DNA of 64,000 nucleotides from JAJPXI01 sp051867655 (GTDB lineage Bacteria; Bacillota; Clostridia; Oscillospirales; Oscillospiraceae). Positions 1 through 8,612 of the stretch are shown piece by piece. Below the pieces are notes generated by a model. The model saw only the letters and a program-made list of their open reading frames with translations, did no database searches and was not told the DNA's origin. Within the stretch, counting starts at the first letter, position 1. Each line of letters begins with the position of its first letter. The position numbers and the translations under genes were made by a program. The stretch lies in contig JBJDYV010000099.1 of NCBI GenBank assembly GCA_051867655.1, positions 1 to 64,000 on the forward strand. The letters run 5' to 3'.

Positions 1-731
1 TCAAGGACGTCTCCTTCCGCTATACCGCCACCGGCACGGGCGACGATGTGCTCTCTCACATCGATCTGACGATCGAGCCCGGCCAGTTTGTGGCCATCGT
101 GGGCGGCACAGGCGTGGGCAAATCCTCTCTGGTGAATTTGATCCCCCGCTTCTATGACGTGACCGGCGGCGCGGTGCTGGTGGACGGCCAGGATGTGCGC
201 AGCTATCCCCTGGAGGAGCTGCGGGGACGCATCGGTATGGTGCTGCAGAACAATGTGCTCTTCTCCGGCACCATCCGGGAGAACCTGCTCTGGGGCAAGC
301 CGGACGCCACCGAGGAGGAGCTGATCCGGGCGGCGAAAAACGCTCAGGCCTACGACTTCATCATGTCCTTCCCCGACGGGTTTGAAACCCATCTGGAGCA
401 GGGCGGCGTCAACGTCTCGGGCGGCCAGAAGCAGCGCCTGTGCATCGCCCGGGCCATGCTGCGCGCGCCCGCCGTCCTGATCCTGGATGACTCCACCTCC
501 GCGGTGGATACCGCCACCGAGGCGCGCATCCGCGCCTCCTTCAAGGAGAATCTGGCGGGCACCACCGTCATCATGATCGCCCAGCGCATCAGCTCGGTGG
601 AGTACGCCGACAAGATCGTGGTGCTGGACGATGACCACATTGCCGGCATCGGAACTCACCAGGAGCTGTTGGCAGACAACAAAATTTATCAGGAGATCTA
701 CCAGTCTCAGCAGGAAGGGGTGTCGGCATAA
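1..731 (+). CDS. ABC exporter half-transporter, degenerate subunit (5' partial)
   Basis: This is the C-terminal ATPase domain of an exporter half-transporter; the membrane domain lies upstream of the window and the reading frame is open from base 3. Walker A is GGTGVGKSS, the Q-loop is VLQNN and the signature is VSGGQ. Walker B ends in LDD, so the catalytic Glu is Asp, and the H-loop His is Gln (IAQR). In LmrCD/BmrCD-type heterodimers one subunit carries such a degenerate catalytic site and gives a good signature to its partner. The stop shares one base with the next start (TAATG), so the two are translationally coupled. Substrate cannot be read from sequence; multidrug or peptide export is the family norm. 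Confidence 0.9.
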   Translation, partial: KDVSFRYTATGTGDDVLSHIDLTIEPGQFVAIVGGTGVGKSSLVNLIPRFYDVTGGAVLVDGQDVRSYPLEELRGRIGMVLQNNVLFSGTIRENLLWGKPDATEEELIRAAKNAQAYDFIMSFPDGFETHLEQGGVNVSGGQKQRLCIARAMLRAPAVLILDDSTSAVDTATEARIRASFKENLAGTTVIMIAQRISSVEYADKIVVLDDDHIAGIGTHQELLADNKIYQEIYQSQQEGVSA

Positions 732-2629
732 TGGCGCATCATTCTCCCCACGGCTCCCACGGCGGCTATCAGAAGCCCAAGAATATGGGCAAGACCGTCA
801 AGCGGCTGATGGGTTATCTGACCCAGAGCAAGCTGCCGCTGCTGCTGGTGCTGCTCTGCCTGGTGCTGTCCACCCTGGCCAGCGTGGGCGGGTCCTACCT
901 GCTGCGGCCCATCTCCAACCTGGTGGTGGACCCTACCAAGAGCGTGAGTGAAAAGATTTCCGGCCTGGCCGCTTTGATCGCGGTGCTGGCAGTCATCTAT
1001 GTGCTGGGCGCCGTGGCCTCCTATTTCCAGTCGTTTACCATGATCCGCCTGGCGCAGAAGGGCATTAACCGGCTGCGTCAGGACCTGTTTGAAAAGCTCC
1101 AGACCCTCCCCCTGAAGTATTTCGACCAACACACTCACGGCGAGCTGATGAGCCGCTTTACCAACGACGCGGACAATGTTCAGACAGCGCTGGAGCAGTC
1201 CGTGGTGTCCCTGCTGTACAGCGTGCTCATGTTCGTGTCCATCGTGGTCATGATGATCTATATCAGCCCCCTCCTGTTCCTGGTGACCATCCTAGTGCTG
1301 GCGGCGGCCTTTCTGGTTATCAAGACCTGGGGCGGGCGCAGCCGCCGCTACTATCAGGAGCAGCAGGCGGCCCTGGGCGCGGTCAACGGCAACATCCAGG
1401 AGATGATCGAGGGCTTGAAAGTGGTCAAGGCCTTTACCCATGAGGACATTGCCAAGGAGCAGTTCGCGCAGCTGAATGAGAATTACCGCAAGGCGGGCAC
1501 GGCGGCCAACTTCACCTCCGGCGCCACCATGCCCATGATGACCAATCTGTTCAACATCGGCTTTGCCCTGACCGCCGGTGTGGGCGGCGTTCTGACGGCT
1601 TTTACCGGCTTTGATATCGGCGGCCTGGTCAGCTATCTGACCTACTGCCGCCAGGTGGGCCAGCCCATGAACCAGATCTCCATGCAGCTGACCACCATCC
1701 TGTCCGCCCTGGCGGGCGCCGAGCGCATTTTTGACGTCATGGACACCGCGCCCGAGACTGACGAGGGCAAGGTGACCCTGACGCGGGCCCACCGCGGGGC
1801 GGACGGAACGCTGGAGGAGGCGGACGATTCCAGCCGGGAGCACCTGTGGGCCTGGAAGGTGCCTCAGGCTGACGGCTCTGTAGACCTGGTGGAGGTGCGC
1901 GGCGCGGTAAAGATGGACGGGGTGGACTTCGGCTACGTGCCGGAAAAGCAGGTGCTGAAAAAGGTGTCGGTGTACGCCAACCCCGGCCAGAAGATCGCCT
2001 TTGTGGGCTCCACCGGCGCGGGCAAGACCACCGTCACCAATCTGATCAACCGTTTCTATGAGATCCAGGACGGCGCCATCACCTATGACGGCATCGACGT
2101 GCGGGACATCAAAAAGGACGATCTGCGCCGCAGTCTGGGCGCGGTGCTCCAGGACACCCACCTGTTCACCGGAACCGTCATGGAGAACATCCGCTACGGC
2201 CGGCTGGATGCCACCGACGAGGAGTGCATCGCCGCCGCCAAGACGGCCAATGCACACTCCTTCATCCGCCGCCTGCCCGACGGGTACAACACCCTGGTCA
2301 CCGGGGACGGCGCCAACCTGTCCCAGGGCCAGCGGCAGCTGCTGGCCATCGCCCGGGCGGCGGTCAAGGACCCGCCGGTCATGATCCTGGATGAGGCCAC
2401 CTCCTCCATCGACACCCGCACGGAGCGTTTGATCGAGAAGGGCATGGACGCGCTGATGGAAAACCGCACCGTGTTTGTCATCGCCCACCGCCTGTCCACC
2501 GTGCGCAACTCCAACTGCATTGTGGTCATCGAGGGCGGGCAGATCATCGAGAAGGGCGACCACGCCGACCTGCTGGAGCAGAAGGGCCGCTACTATCAGC
2601 TGTACACCGGCCAGTTTGAATTGGACTGA
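731..2629 (+). CDS. ABC exporter half-transporter, catalytic subunit
   Basis: Complete 632-residue half-transporter, the partner of the preceding gene. The first ~330 residues hold six membrane segments. A hydrophilic stretch of about 60 residues follows, and then the ATPase domain begins near VDFGYVPEK. Walker A is GSTGAGKTT, Walker B is VMILDEATSS with the catalytic Glu, and the H-loop is IAHRLS. The signature is LSQGQ instead of LSGGQ. This complements the partner, so one of the two ATP sites in the dimer should be fully competent. The linker between membrane and ATPase domains is also present in the paralogue at 34275-36209, and both NBDs are closely alike, so the two pairs probably arose by duplication. 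Confidence 0.93.
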   Translation: MAHHSPHGSHGGYQKPKNMGKTVKRLMGYLTQSKLPLLLVLLCLVLSTLASVGGSYLLRPISNLVVDPTKSVSEKISGLAALIAVLAVIYVLGAVASYFQSFTMIRLAQKGINRLRQDLFEKLQTLPLKYFDQHTHGELMSRFTNDADNVQTALEQSVVSLLYSVLMFVSIVVMMIYISPLLFLVTILVLAAAFLVIKTWGGRSRRYYQEQQAALGAVNGNIQEMIEGLKVVKAFTHEDIAKEQFAQLNENYRKAGTAANFTSGATMPMMTNLFNIGFALTAGVGGVLTAFTGFDIGGLVSYLTYCRQVGQPMNQISMQLTTILSALAGAERIFDVMDTAPETDEGKVTLTRAHRGADGTLEEADDSSREHLWAWKVPQADGSVDLVEVRGAVKMDGVDFGYVPEKQVLKKVSVYANPGQKIAFVGSTGAGKTTVTNLINRFYEIQDGAITYDGIDVRDIKKDDLRRSLGAVLQDTHLFTGTVMENIRYGRLDATDEECIAAAKTANAHSFIRRLPDGYNTLVTGDGANLSQGQRQLLAIARAAVKDPPVMILDEATSSIDTRTERLIEKGMDALMENRTVFVIAHRLSTVRNSNCIVVIEGGQIIEKGDHADLLEQKGRYYQLYTGQFELD

Positions 2630-2643
2630 AAAAACAGTGCTGC

Positions 2644-2684
2644 AAAAGAGGGCTGGAGCAAGTATTTGCTCCAGCCCTCAAACC
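2644..2684. terminator. Bidirectional intrinsic terminator
   Basis: A perfect 14-bp inverted repeat (2648-2661 and 2666-2679) with a 4-base loop lies between the convergent exporter and BlaR1-like genes. The minus-strand reading has a short U tract after the stem. Confidence 0.75.
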
Positions 2685-2686
2685 AT

Positions 2687-5600
2687 TTATCCAGTACCGA
2701 CCCCGTCGCACCGCCAGCCGTCCTGCGTGCGGTACATGCTCCCTATGAGGTAGTACTCAAAGGCCCCCTCGGGCACGGCGGGGTCATTGCCCGTGTAGGC
2801 CCCGGTGTTCCCGGCCATCAGATGGTGCAGCACATTCTCGTCCGCCGGGACGAACACCGCCGTGTAACGGAAGGCATAGTGCTCACTGGCCAGCGCCTGG
2901 GCGGAGAACCAGTCCTCGGGCATATCCTCCATGACCTCAACATCGGTGACGTTCACATAGGTGCAGCGGAAGCAGCTGCCCGGCGTGACGCTGAGCATGG
3001 CGCACTCATGCCCCATAGCCCACGCCCGGGCGATGTCCTGACGGCTCTGCCCGGCGCTGTCGGGGACGGTGTTTTCCTGCCGGAGGGCGGCCAGTTCCGC
3101 CTCATCATACCACTGACGCAGAAAGTTGTAGATCTGGGCGCGTTCATAAAACGCGCTGTCGGGGTCCTCCAAAGTCTCCGCCCGGTACCACACGGGTTCC
3201 CGGTTGGTCTCTTTGATCATCACAAGGTCGCTGCCCGCCCAGAACTGGAGCATCCGGTACCAGTCCGGCTCGGCGATGATGAGGGTGTCCCCCGTGGGGA
3301 TGGCCGGGGGATCGGTCTGCGTCCAGCGGTAGCTGTTGGGCTCGGTGAACCAGTTCTGGAAGAACCGCCCGTTTCCGGCATCGGGCGAGACGGTATAGCT
3401 CCCGCCCCCGCCGGCAGACGTGGAGAGACTCAAAAGGACCTGCCCGCCCGTGTCCATGATCGCGTCCAGAGCCCATTGAGCCTGGAGGGCGGCGTAGGTC
3501 GTCCCCATGTCCACCCCCAGCTCCTGCAGATGCTCCTCGATGCCCTTTTGGAACATGACTGAATCGGGGGACATGTCGTTGATCATCGCGTGCCAGAGGA
3601 AGACCCGGTTTCCGTTCTCCAGCCGGAAGAAGAGCCAGTCGCAGCCGGGATAGCCGGGGGAGACCCAGTCGTCCTCGGTGAGGTACCGCCCTCCGGCCAG
3701 CACCACTTTCTTCGGGGTGGTGGTGTGGCACTCGTAGTTGAAACTCCACGCCTCCACCGTTACGCTGCCCACTTCATAGGAGTAGGGGCCGCCGAAGGAT
3801 TCCACCCGCCAGTCGTCGTAGGTGGGGCGGTGCGCCTCCCCGAGGTTCCGCCAGCCGGCGTCCAGCCAGGTGCCGTCCGCCTGTTCCTCCAGCTGGCTCA
3901 GAACATACTCCTTGGCGGCGGAGACCACCTCGGCGGGGACATTCTTGTCCGCCCCATCTGCCGAGGTCGGAGTGGGGTTGGCCTTGTAGACCAGCAGGTT
4001 CTCTCCATCAAAGTAGAGCTGCCTTGTCCAGTCCCGGGAAGGGCCCGCCTCCTCGTCGTACTCGGTGGTGCCCCAGGCGGTCAGGCATTTGGCGTAGGGA
4101 TCCCAAACACTGCAGCTCGCGGACCAGGGGCGCAGTTCCGGCCACACATCCAGGACCAGTTCCTCCAGACGGGCCTCATAGACCGCACCGTCCCGCTCAA
4201 AAAAGAGCTGCCAGGGGGCGCACAGCTCGTTAGTGCCGTCCCCGTCCAGGTCCATGACCCTGGGGGCCGACTGGTTGGAGCTGCAGCCGCACCGGGCCAG
4301 CAGGATCAGGGTGCCGTCCTCGTCGAAATAGTAATAGTCCCGAATCGGCCCGTTGTACGCGCTGGTCCCGCTGCTGTACCGGCCTTCATAGTCGAGGGTG
4401 AACCCGTCGTGGCCGAACAGGTCGTGAAAGAAGAACATGCTGGCACCGTCCTCCACAGTGAGAAACACGTCCATGGTCTCATCGTCCAGCCGCTCGGCAG
4501 CGTAGAGGTTCCCGTCGGTGGAGCGGTAGATCACCACATTGTGGCCGTCGAAGTCCCAGTTTTCCAGGTAGACCCGGCCATTTGCATAATGGGTAAAGTC
4601 ACCAGTGTGCCGTTCCAGAATCACCCGCGTCTGGGGGTATGGCTCCAGGTCCGTCAGGGAGATCACGGCGGCAGGGTCCCCGCCGGGCAGCGGGGTGGGG
4701 ACGGCGGGTTTGCCGCAGGGGACGTTGGAACTGAACTGGTACCTGTCCCCCGGCAGGCTCAGCAGAGTCACGCACATCCAGCCCCCGCCCAGAAAGGAGT
4801 CATAGTAGTAGAGCCGGACCTCCCGCCCGTTGTGGACCCCGCAGGTGAATTCCACATGGCTGCGGTAGTTGGTGTCCCCGTGCATCCAGTACCAGGCGTC
4901 GGAGGCAGCGTCGTACGTATAGGTGCCCATGTTGGTCTGTTTGGTCTCGTCCAGGGTGAGACCCAAATACTCGGTCAGGATCTCGTCCGCCTCGGCGCGC
5001 GTCAGCTTGTAGGCGGGGCAGGGCAGTCCGTCCGGGTCGCTGTTCAGGATGGTCCGGATCTCCTCTCTGCTGGGGGTGGACCCCTCGCAGTAGAACAGCC
5101 CGAACAGGTCAATGTCCTCCGGGGCCTCATAGGTGGAGCTTAAAAACTGGTTGCGGATGTTGTACTGCTCCCCGTTGAACCATTCCTCGTTGAAGAACCG
5201 CAGCTGCTCCCCGGTCAGGGGCGTCATCTCCAGAGCCACGTCCTCCGATTTGTCGGGGCCGCCGTCGTTTGCGGCCCCGGTGAAGGTGCAGGCGGATACC
5301 CCCGCCGCCAGAACCACCACGGCCACGGCCGCCGCCACAAGCTGCCGGGGCTTCTGGGCGATGCGGGTGATCCGGTTTTTGATCTGCTTTTTCCGGGCGG
5401 CCATGGTGGTGGCGGTGAGGAAGGGATTCCCCGGGCCGCTGCGCACCGGGATCAGAGCCAGCAGGGTCTGGCCGTAGGGGATGCGCTGTTCCTCTCCCAG
5501 GCGCGCCAGGGCCCCCTCGTCGCAGGCCAGTTCGCAGTCGGTTTTGGAGCAGGCGGCGGCAACCCACACCAGAGGATCGAACCAGTAAACGGCAAGGCAT

Positions 5601-6289
5601 ACGCACCGCAGCAGGCCCCACAGGGGGTCCAGATGGCGGGCGTGGGTTTCCTCGTGGGCCATGACATGGCGCAGGGCCTCCCCGGAGGACACGGCGGCGG
5701 GGGTCAGGTAAACAGCGGGACGGAACAGCCCGAAAAGGCAGGGCGAGGAAATGACGCCGTCCCCCACCAGATATACCCGCCGGGAGGTCCCCTCCACTAG
5801 GTAGGGCCTGCGGCATCTGCGCAGCCGCCGCCAGAAGCGCAGATTGGACAGGAGGAAAAAGAGCCCCGTCAGGAGCATTCCGGCTTTCCAGATCCCGTCC
5901 AGCACTTGAGAGAGCGACAGCGTTCTCGTGGATTCGCGCACGGTCACGGCGCTTTGCTCCGGAGCCGCGGGCGGCGTCTGCTCGGTTTGAATCTGCATTT
6001 CCGGCACGGGTTCGGCGCTTTGAGGGGAATTGGGAACCGCGGCGTAGTCCGGGCGTTGAAGGGAGACTGGCTGGACTTCGGCGCGGGCGGCCACCGTCTC
6101 CTGAATGGGACGGGCCGCGGTCAGAACGGAAAAGTCTGCCGCGGGAAGGCTGGCCGGCACCAGGAGCCGTAAAAGCACCAGTCCCCAGAGGGCATACTGG
6201 ACCCGCCGGGACAGCGTTTCTCGGAAGATTCGGCGCAGAATGAGCAGCGCCGCGATCAGCACCGTGGACGTGATCAGAACCTCTCTCAT
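2687..6289 (-). CDS. BlaR1/MecR1-type M56 metallopeptidase with giant C-terminal extension
   Basis: 1,200 residues, about twice the length of classical BlaR1. Membrane segments occupy residues 1-50 and ~135-150. The M56 zinc protease motif HEETH is at 212-216, with a downstream CELACDEG providing the likely third ligand, and a further membrane segment lies near 315-335. Everything after ~340 should be outside the cell. In BlaR1 the protease domain acts on the BlaI-type repressor after a signal at the outer domain. Here the outer part does not show an obvious penicillin-binding SxxK sensor; it contains an Asp-rich DLDGDGTNE motif and many Trp/Tyr residues. The start overlaps the upstream regulator by ATGA. 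The inducer is unknown. Confidence 0.85.
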   Translation of the reverse strand: MREVLITSTVLIAALLILRRIFRETLSRRVQYALWGLVLLRLLVPASLPAADFSVLTAARPIQETVAARAEVQPVSLQRPDYAAVPNSPQSAEPVPEMQIQTEQTPPAAPEQSAVTVRESTRTLSLSQVLDGIWKAGMLLTGLFFLLSNLRFWRRLRRCRRPYLVEGTSRRVYLVGDGVISSPCLFGLFRPAVYLTPAAVSSGEALRHVMAHEETHARHLDPLWGLLRCVCLAVYWFDPLVWVAAACSKTDCELACDEGALARLGEEQRIPYGQTLLALIPVRSGPGNPFLTATTMAARKKQIKNRITRIAQKPRQLVAAAVAVVVLAAGVSACTFTGAANDGGPDKSEDVALEMTPLTGEQLRFFNEEWFNGEQYNIRNQFLSSTYEAPEDIDLFGLFYCEGSTPSREEIRTILNSDPDGLPCPAYKLTRAEADEILTEYLGLTLDETKQTNMGTYTYDAASDAWYWMHGDTNYRSHVEFTCGVHNGREVRLYYYDSFLGGGWMCVTLLSLPGDRYQFSSNVPCGKPAVPTPLPGGDPAAVISLTDLEPYPQTRVILERHTGDFTHYANGRVYLENWDFDGHNVVIYRSTDGNLYAAERLDDETMDVFLTVEDGASMFFFHDLFGHDGFTLDYEGRYSSGTSAYNGPIRDYYYFDEDGTLILLARCGCSSNQSAPRVMDLDGDGTNELCAPWQLFFERDGAVYEARLEELVLDVWPELRPWSASCSVWDPYAKCLTAWGTTEYDEEAGPSRDWTRQLYFDGENLLVYKANPTPTSADGADKNVPAEVVSAAKEYVLSQLEEQADGTWLDAGWRNLGEAHRPTYDDWRVESFGGPYSYEVGSVTVEAWSFNYECHTTTPKKVVLAGGRYLTEDDWVSPGYPGCDWLFFRLENGNRVFLWHAMINDMSPDSVMFQKGIEEHLQELGVDMGTTYAALQAQWALDAIMDTGGQVLLSLSTSAGGGGSYTVSPDAGNGRFFQNWFTEPNSYRWTQTDPPAIPTGDTLIIAEPDWYRMLQFWAGSDLVMIKETNREPVWYRAETLEDPDSAFYERAQIYNFLRQWYDEAELAALRQENTVPDSAGQSRQDIARAWAMGHECAMLSVTPGSCFRCTYVNVTDVEVMEDMPEDWFSAQALASEHYAFRYTAVFVPADENVLHHLMAGNTGAYTGNDPAVPEGAFEYYLIGSMYRTQDGWRCDGVGTG

Positions 6290-6666
6290 GAAGAGCCCCC
6301 CTCCTTTGCTTTCTCCAGAATGGCGGACAGCTCCGCGATGTCCTCTGGGCTCAGGGCGTCACTGTCCATCATGGCGTGGACCATGACCCCGAAGCTGCCA
6401 TTGTATACCTTGTCCAGGAACCGCTTGGTCTCCGTTCGGGAGGCTTCATTCTGCGCGAGACAGGGATAATACGCCTTTGCCCGCTCTCCCTCCCGGTAGG
6501 CCACCGCCCCCTTGGCCTCCAGGCGGGAGAGCATGGAAATGATGGTGTGCTTACTCCAGCCGGTATCATTTTTCAGGGCGGCGGTCAACTGGGTGATGGT
6601 CATGGGCGAAGATTCCCACAACACCTTCATCAATCTCCATTCCCCGTCGGAAAGCTCGGTTTTCAT
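6286..6666 (-). CDS. BlaI/MecI-family winged-helix repressor
   Basis: 126 residues starting at MKTELSDGEW. The family signature is clear: an N-terminal winged helix with W..M..LW and an ITQLTAAL helix, then WSKHTIISMLSRLEAKG. The C-terminal part forms the dimerisation arm. A strong AAGGAGGAATT site precedes the ATG at 6666; the open frame continues upstream, but that part overlaps the promoter. It should repress its own operon and be relieved by the adjacent M56 protease. Family members control beta-lactamases, and others regulate unrelated membrane-stress genes, so antibiotic resistance is not implied. Confidence 0.92.
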   Translation of the reverse strand: MKTELSDGEWRLMKVLWESSPMTITQLTAALKNDTGWSKHTIISMLSRLEAKGAVAYREGERAKAYYPCLAQNEASRTETKRFLDKVYNGSFGVMVHAMMDSDALSPEDIAELSAILEKAKEGGSS

Positions 6667-6682
6667 CTGAATTCCTCCTTTT

Positions 6683-6740
6683 GGTAGGCAAATGCTTACC
6701 TTTTTGCTTTCAGTATAGGTGCAAGGTAAGCAAGTGTCAA
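6683..6740 (-). promoter_or_regulatory. blaI-type promoter with overlapping operators
   Basis: On the minus strand a consensus -35 TTGACA (6735-6740) and -10 TATACT (6712-6717) are 17 bases apart. TGCTTACC lies in the spacer (6725-6732). A palindrome of two such half-sites, GGTAAGCA and TGCCTACC (6683-6700), lies just downstream of the -10. These are the likely BlaI-type binding sites for autorepression. Confidence 0.8.
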
Positions 6741-6807
6741 CCAACAAAAGGTTACAATGCAGTATCAAGAGATCCGCGCCCCGCAGCTCATATACAAATT
6801 TTTGCGG

Positions 6808-6856
6808 AAAAAATAAGCGATACCGGGGGTTTTGACCCGGTATCGCTTATTTTTAG
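6808..6856 (-). terminator. Intrinsic terminator of the symporter gene
   Basis: A 17-bp perfect inverted repeat (6811-6827 and 6836-6852) flanked by A and T runs lies 20 bases downstream of the symporter stop. Confidence 0.85.
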
Positions 6857-6875
6857 GTTGAGGACGTGTCGGACA

Positions 6876-8300
6876 TTATTTCCGCAGGGTTTCCTTGCCG
6901 AAGTACTCCTTGGTGATCTTGGCGACCACGCCGGACAGCAGAAGCAGGGCGATCAGGTTGGGGATGGCCATCAGACCGTTCAGGGTGTCGGAGATGTCCC
7001 ACATCAGTTCGCCGGAGCCGGTGGCGCCCACGATGCACACCAGGATGAAGATGACCTTGTAGATCAGGTTGACCACCTTGTTATCGCGGGACAGGTAGCC
7101 CCAGCAGCGCTCGCCGTAGTAGCTCCAGCTCAGGATGGTGGACAGGGCGAAGAACAGCAGGCTGATCTGGATGATGATGCCGCCGATGGTGCCCGGCAGG
7201 ATCGTATTGAAAGCCGCGACCGCCGCAGCGCCCTTGGAGGCGAAGGAACCCAGGCCACCCTCCGTGCCCAGCACACCGGAGAGAATGACGGCCAGAGCGG
7301 TGATAGTGCAGATGACGATGGTGTCGATGAAGACCTCGAACACGCCCCACATGGCCTGCTCGGCAGGCTCGTCGGTGGAGGAGGCGGCGTGGGCGATGGG
7401 AGCGGAGCCCAGGCCGGCTTCGTTGGAGAACACGCCGCGGGCAAAGCCGTTCTTCATGGCCAGCATGATAACGTAGCCGAAGATACCGCTGCCGACGGAG
7501 CGCAGGCTGAAGGCGTTCTTGAAGATGGCACCGAAGGCCGCGGGGAGCTGGGGAATGCTCATGACGATCAGGACGAGACCGGCCAGGATGTAGAAGATGG
7601 CCATGAAGGGGACCAGGTAGGAGGTCACCTGGCCGATGCGCTTGACGCCGCCCAGGATGACGACGGCCACCAGGATGGCCAACACGATGCCCACGATCAG
7701 ATTGACCGTTTTAATCTGCTGTTCGCCGGTGACGCCCGCCAGACCCACAATTGCGCCGGAGATCTCACTGGACTGGGCGATGTTGCCGATGCCGAAGGAA
7801 GCCAGACCGCCCAGGATGGCGAAGATGACCGCCAGCCACTTCCAGTTCTTTCCCAGGCCCTTTTCAATGTAGTACATGGGACCGCCCTTGTGGACGCCCT
7901 TTTCGTCGGTGGCGCGGAACTTCATGGCCAGGGCGATCTCGGCGTACTTGGTGCACATGCCGAAGAAGGCGGACACCCACATCCAGAACACGGCGCCCGG
8001 GCCGCCCATGAAAAGCGCGCCGGTGACGCCGGCGATGTTGCCGGTGCCCACGGTGCCGGCCAGGGCGGTGGTCACCGCCTGGAAGGGGGACAGGTTATTG
8101 CCGTGGTCCTTGTCCTTTTTCTTGAACAGGGAACCCACAGTGTTCTTCATGATGTAGCCGAACTTGCGCACCTGGATGCAGCCGGTCCGGATGGTCAGGA
8201 AGACGCCGGTGCCGACCAGAAGCAGGAGCATGATGGGGCCCCAGGCAAAGCTGTTGACGGCACCGTTGACACTCGTGACGATGTCCAAAAACTTTTCCAT
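6876..8300 (-). CDS. Alanine/glycine:cation symporter (AGCS family)
   Basis: 474-residue membrane protein with the AGCS hallmarks: an N-terminal TGVFLTIRTGC region, then TALAGTVGTGNIAGV, GAVFWMWVSAFFGM and GVFSNEAGLGSAPIAHAA. About ten or more membrane segments are visible. Family members import alanine or glycine with Na+ or H+. The start is placed at the ATG at 8300 because AAGGAG is 7 bases upstream; an in-frame ATG at 8306 is too close to it. A glycine riboswitch and a terminator lie in the leader, which makes glycine the likely substrate. It is transcribed alone. Confidence 0.93.
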   Translation of the reverse strand: MEKFLDIVTSVNGAVNSFAWGPIMLLLLVGTGVFLTIRTGCIQVRKFGYIMKNTVGSLFKKKDKDHGNNLSPFQAVTTALAGTVGTGNIAGVTGALFMGGPGAVFWMWVSAFFGMCTKYAEIALAMKFRATDEKGVHKGGPMYYIEKGLGKNWKWLAVIFAILGGLASFGIGNIAQSSEISGAIVGLAGVTGEQQIKTVNLIVGIVLAILVAVVILGGVKRIGQVTSYLVPFMAIFYILAGLVLIVMSIPQLPAAFGAIFKNAFSLRSVGSGIFGYVIMLAMKNGFARGVFSNEAGLGSAPIAHAASSTDEPAEQAMWGVFEVFIDTIVICTITALAVILSGVLGTEGGLGSFASKGAAAVAAFNTILPGTIGGIIIQISLLFFALSTILSWSYYGERCWGYLSRDNKVVNLIYKVIFILVCIVGATGSGELMWDISDTLNGLMAIPNLIALLLLSGVVAKITKEYFGKETLRK

Positions 8301-8334
8301 TTCCATTCTCCTTTTTTCTCGCTCCGGAGAACGC

Positions 8335-8366
8335 AAAAGGGAGCGGACGGTGGTCCACTCCCTTTT
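8335..8366 (-). terminator. Leader terminator (riboswitch expression platform)
   Basis: Arms of 14 bases (one G-U pair) around a 4-base loop end in a U run on the minus-strand transcript, between the glycine aptamer and the symporter start. It is the probable switchable terminator. A second hairpin lies between it and the aptamer (about 8379-8401). Confidence 0.75.
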
Positions 8367-8408
8367 TGAAAACAAAGAGCACGGAACGCTGCGGGTTCCG
8401 TGGCTGCC

Positions 8409-8495
8409 TCCGTCCTTTTGCCTGAGAGTTTCACACCTTTGTGCTTGCACCTTCGGCACCCGCGTCTTGCACGGGCTTCTCCAGAGTGCTGTCCG
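8409..8495 (-). promoter_or_regulatory. Glycine riboswitch aptamer
   Basis: The minus-strand leader carries the conserved glycine-aptamer core. CTCTGGAGA is near 8485, GCCGAAGGTGCAAGC near 8450, and the signature ACTCTCAGGCAAAAGGACGG is at 8410-8429. Only one full aptamer was seen, so it may be a singlet form with an accessory helix. It precedes a glycine/alanine symporter, the usual gene for such switches. Whether glycine turns expression on or off was not worked out. Confidence 0.92.
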
Positions 8496-8560
8496 CCTGC
8501 GGTTTCTTTCAAGGAAAGATCCTGCAGGCATCTGCCAGCCGAGATTGAATTATGAGGGAA

Positions 8561-8589
8561 TTATACAGTACATCACTTTAAATTGCAAG
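8561..8589 (-). promoter_or_regulatory. Symporter promoter
   Basis: The minus strand carries a -35 TTGCAA (8584-8589) and a -10 TATAAT (8561-8566) spaced by 17 bases, upstream of the riboswitch. Confidence 0.8.
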
Positions 8590-8612
8590 AGTATAATTAA
8601 AATTCTGCAAAA

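Noticed and set aside
2687..5250. Separate gene for the C-terminal part of the BlaR1-like protein
   Set aside because: Frame is continuous with the protease part and no internal start with a ribosome site stood out.
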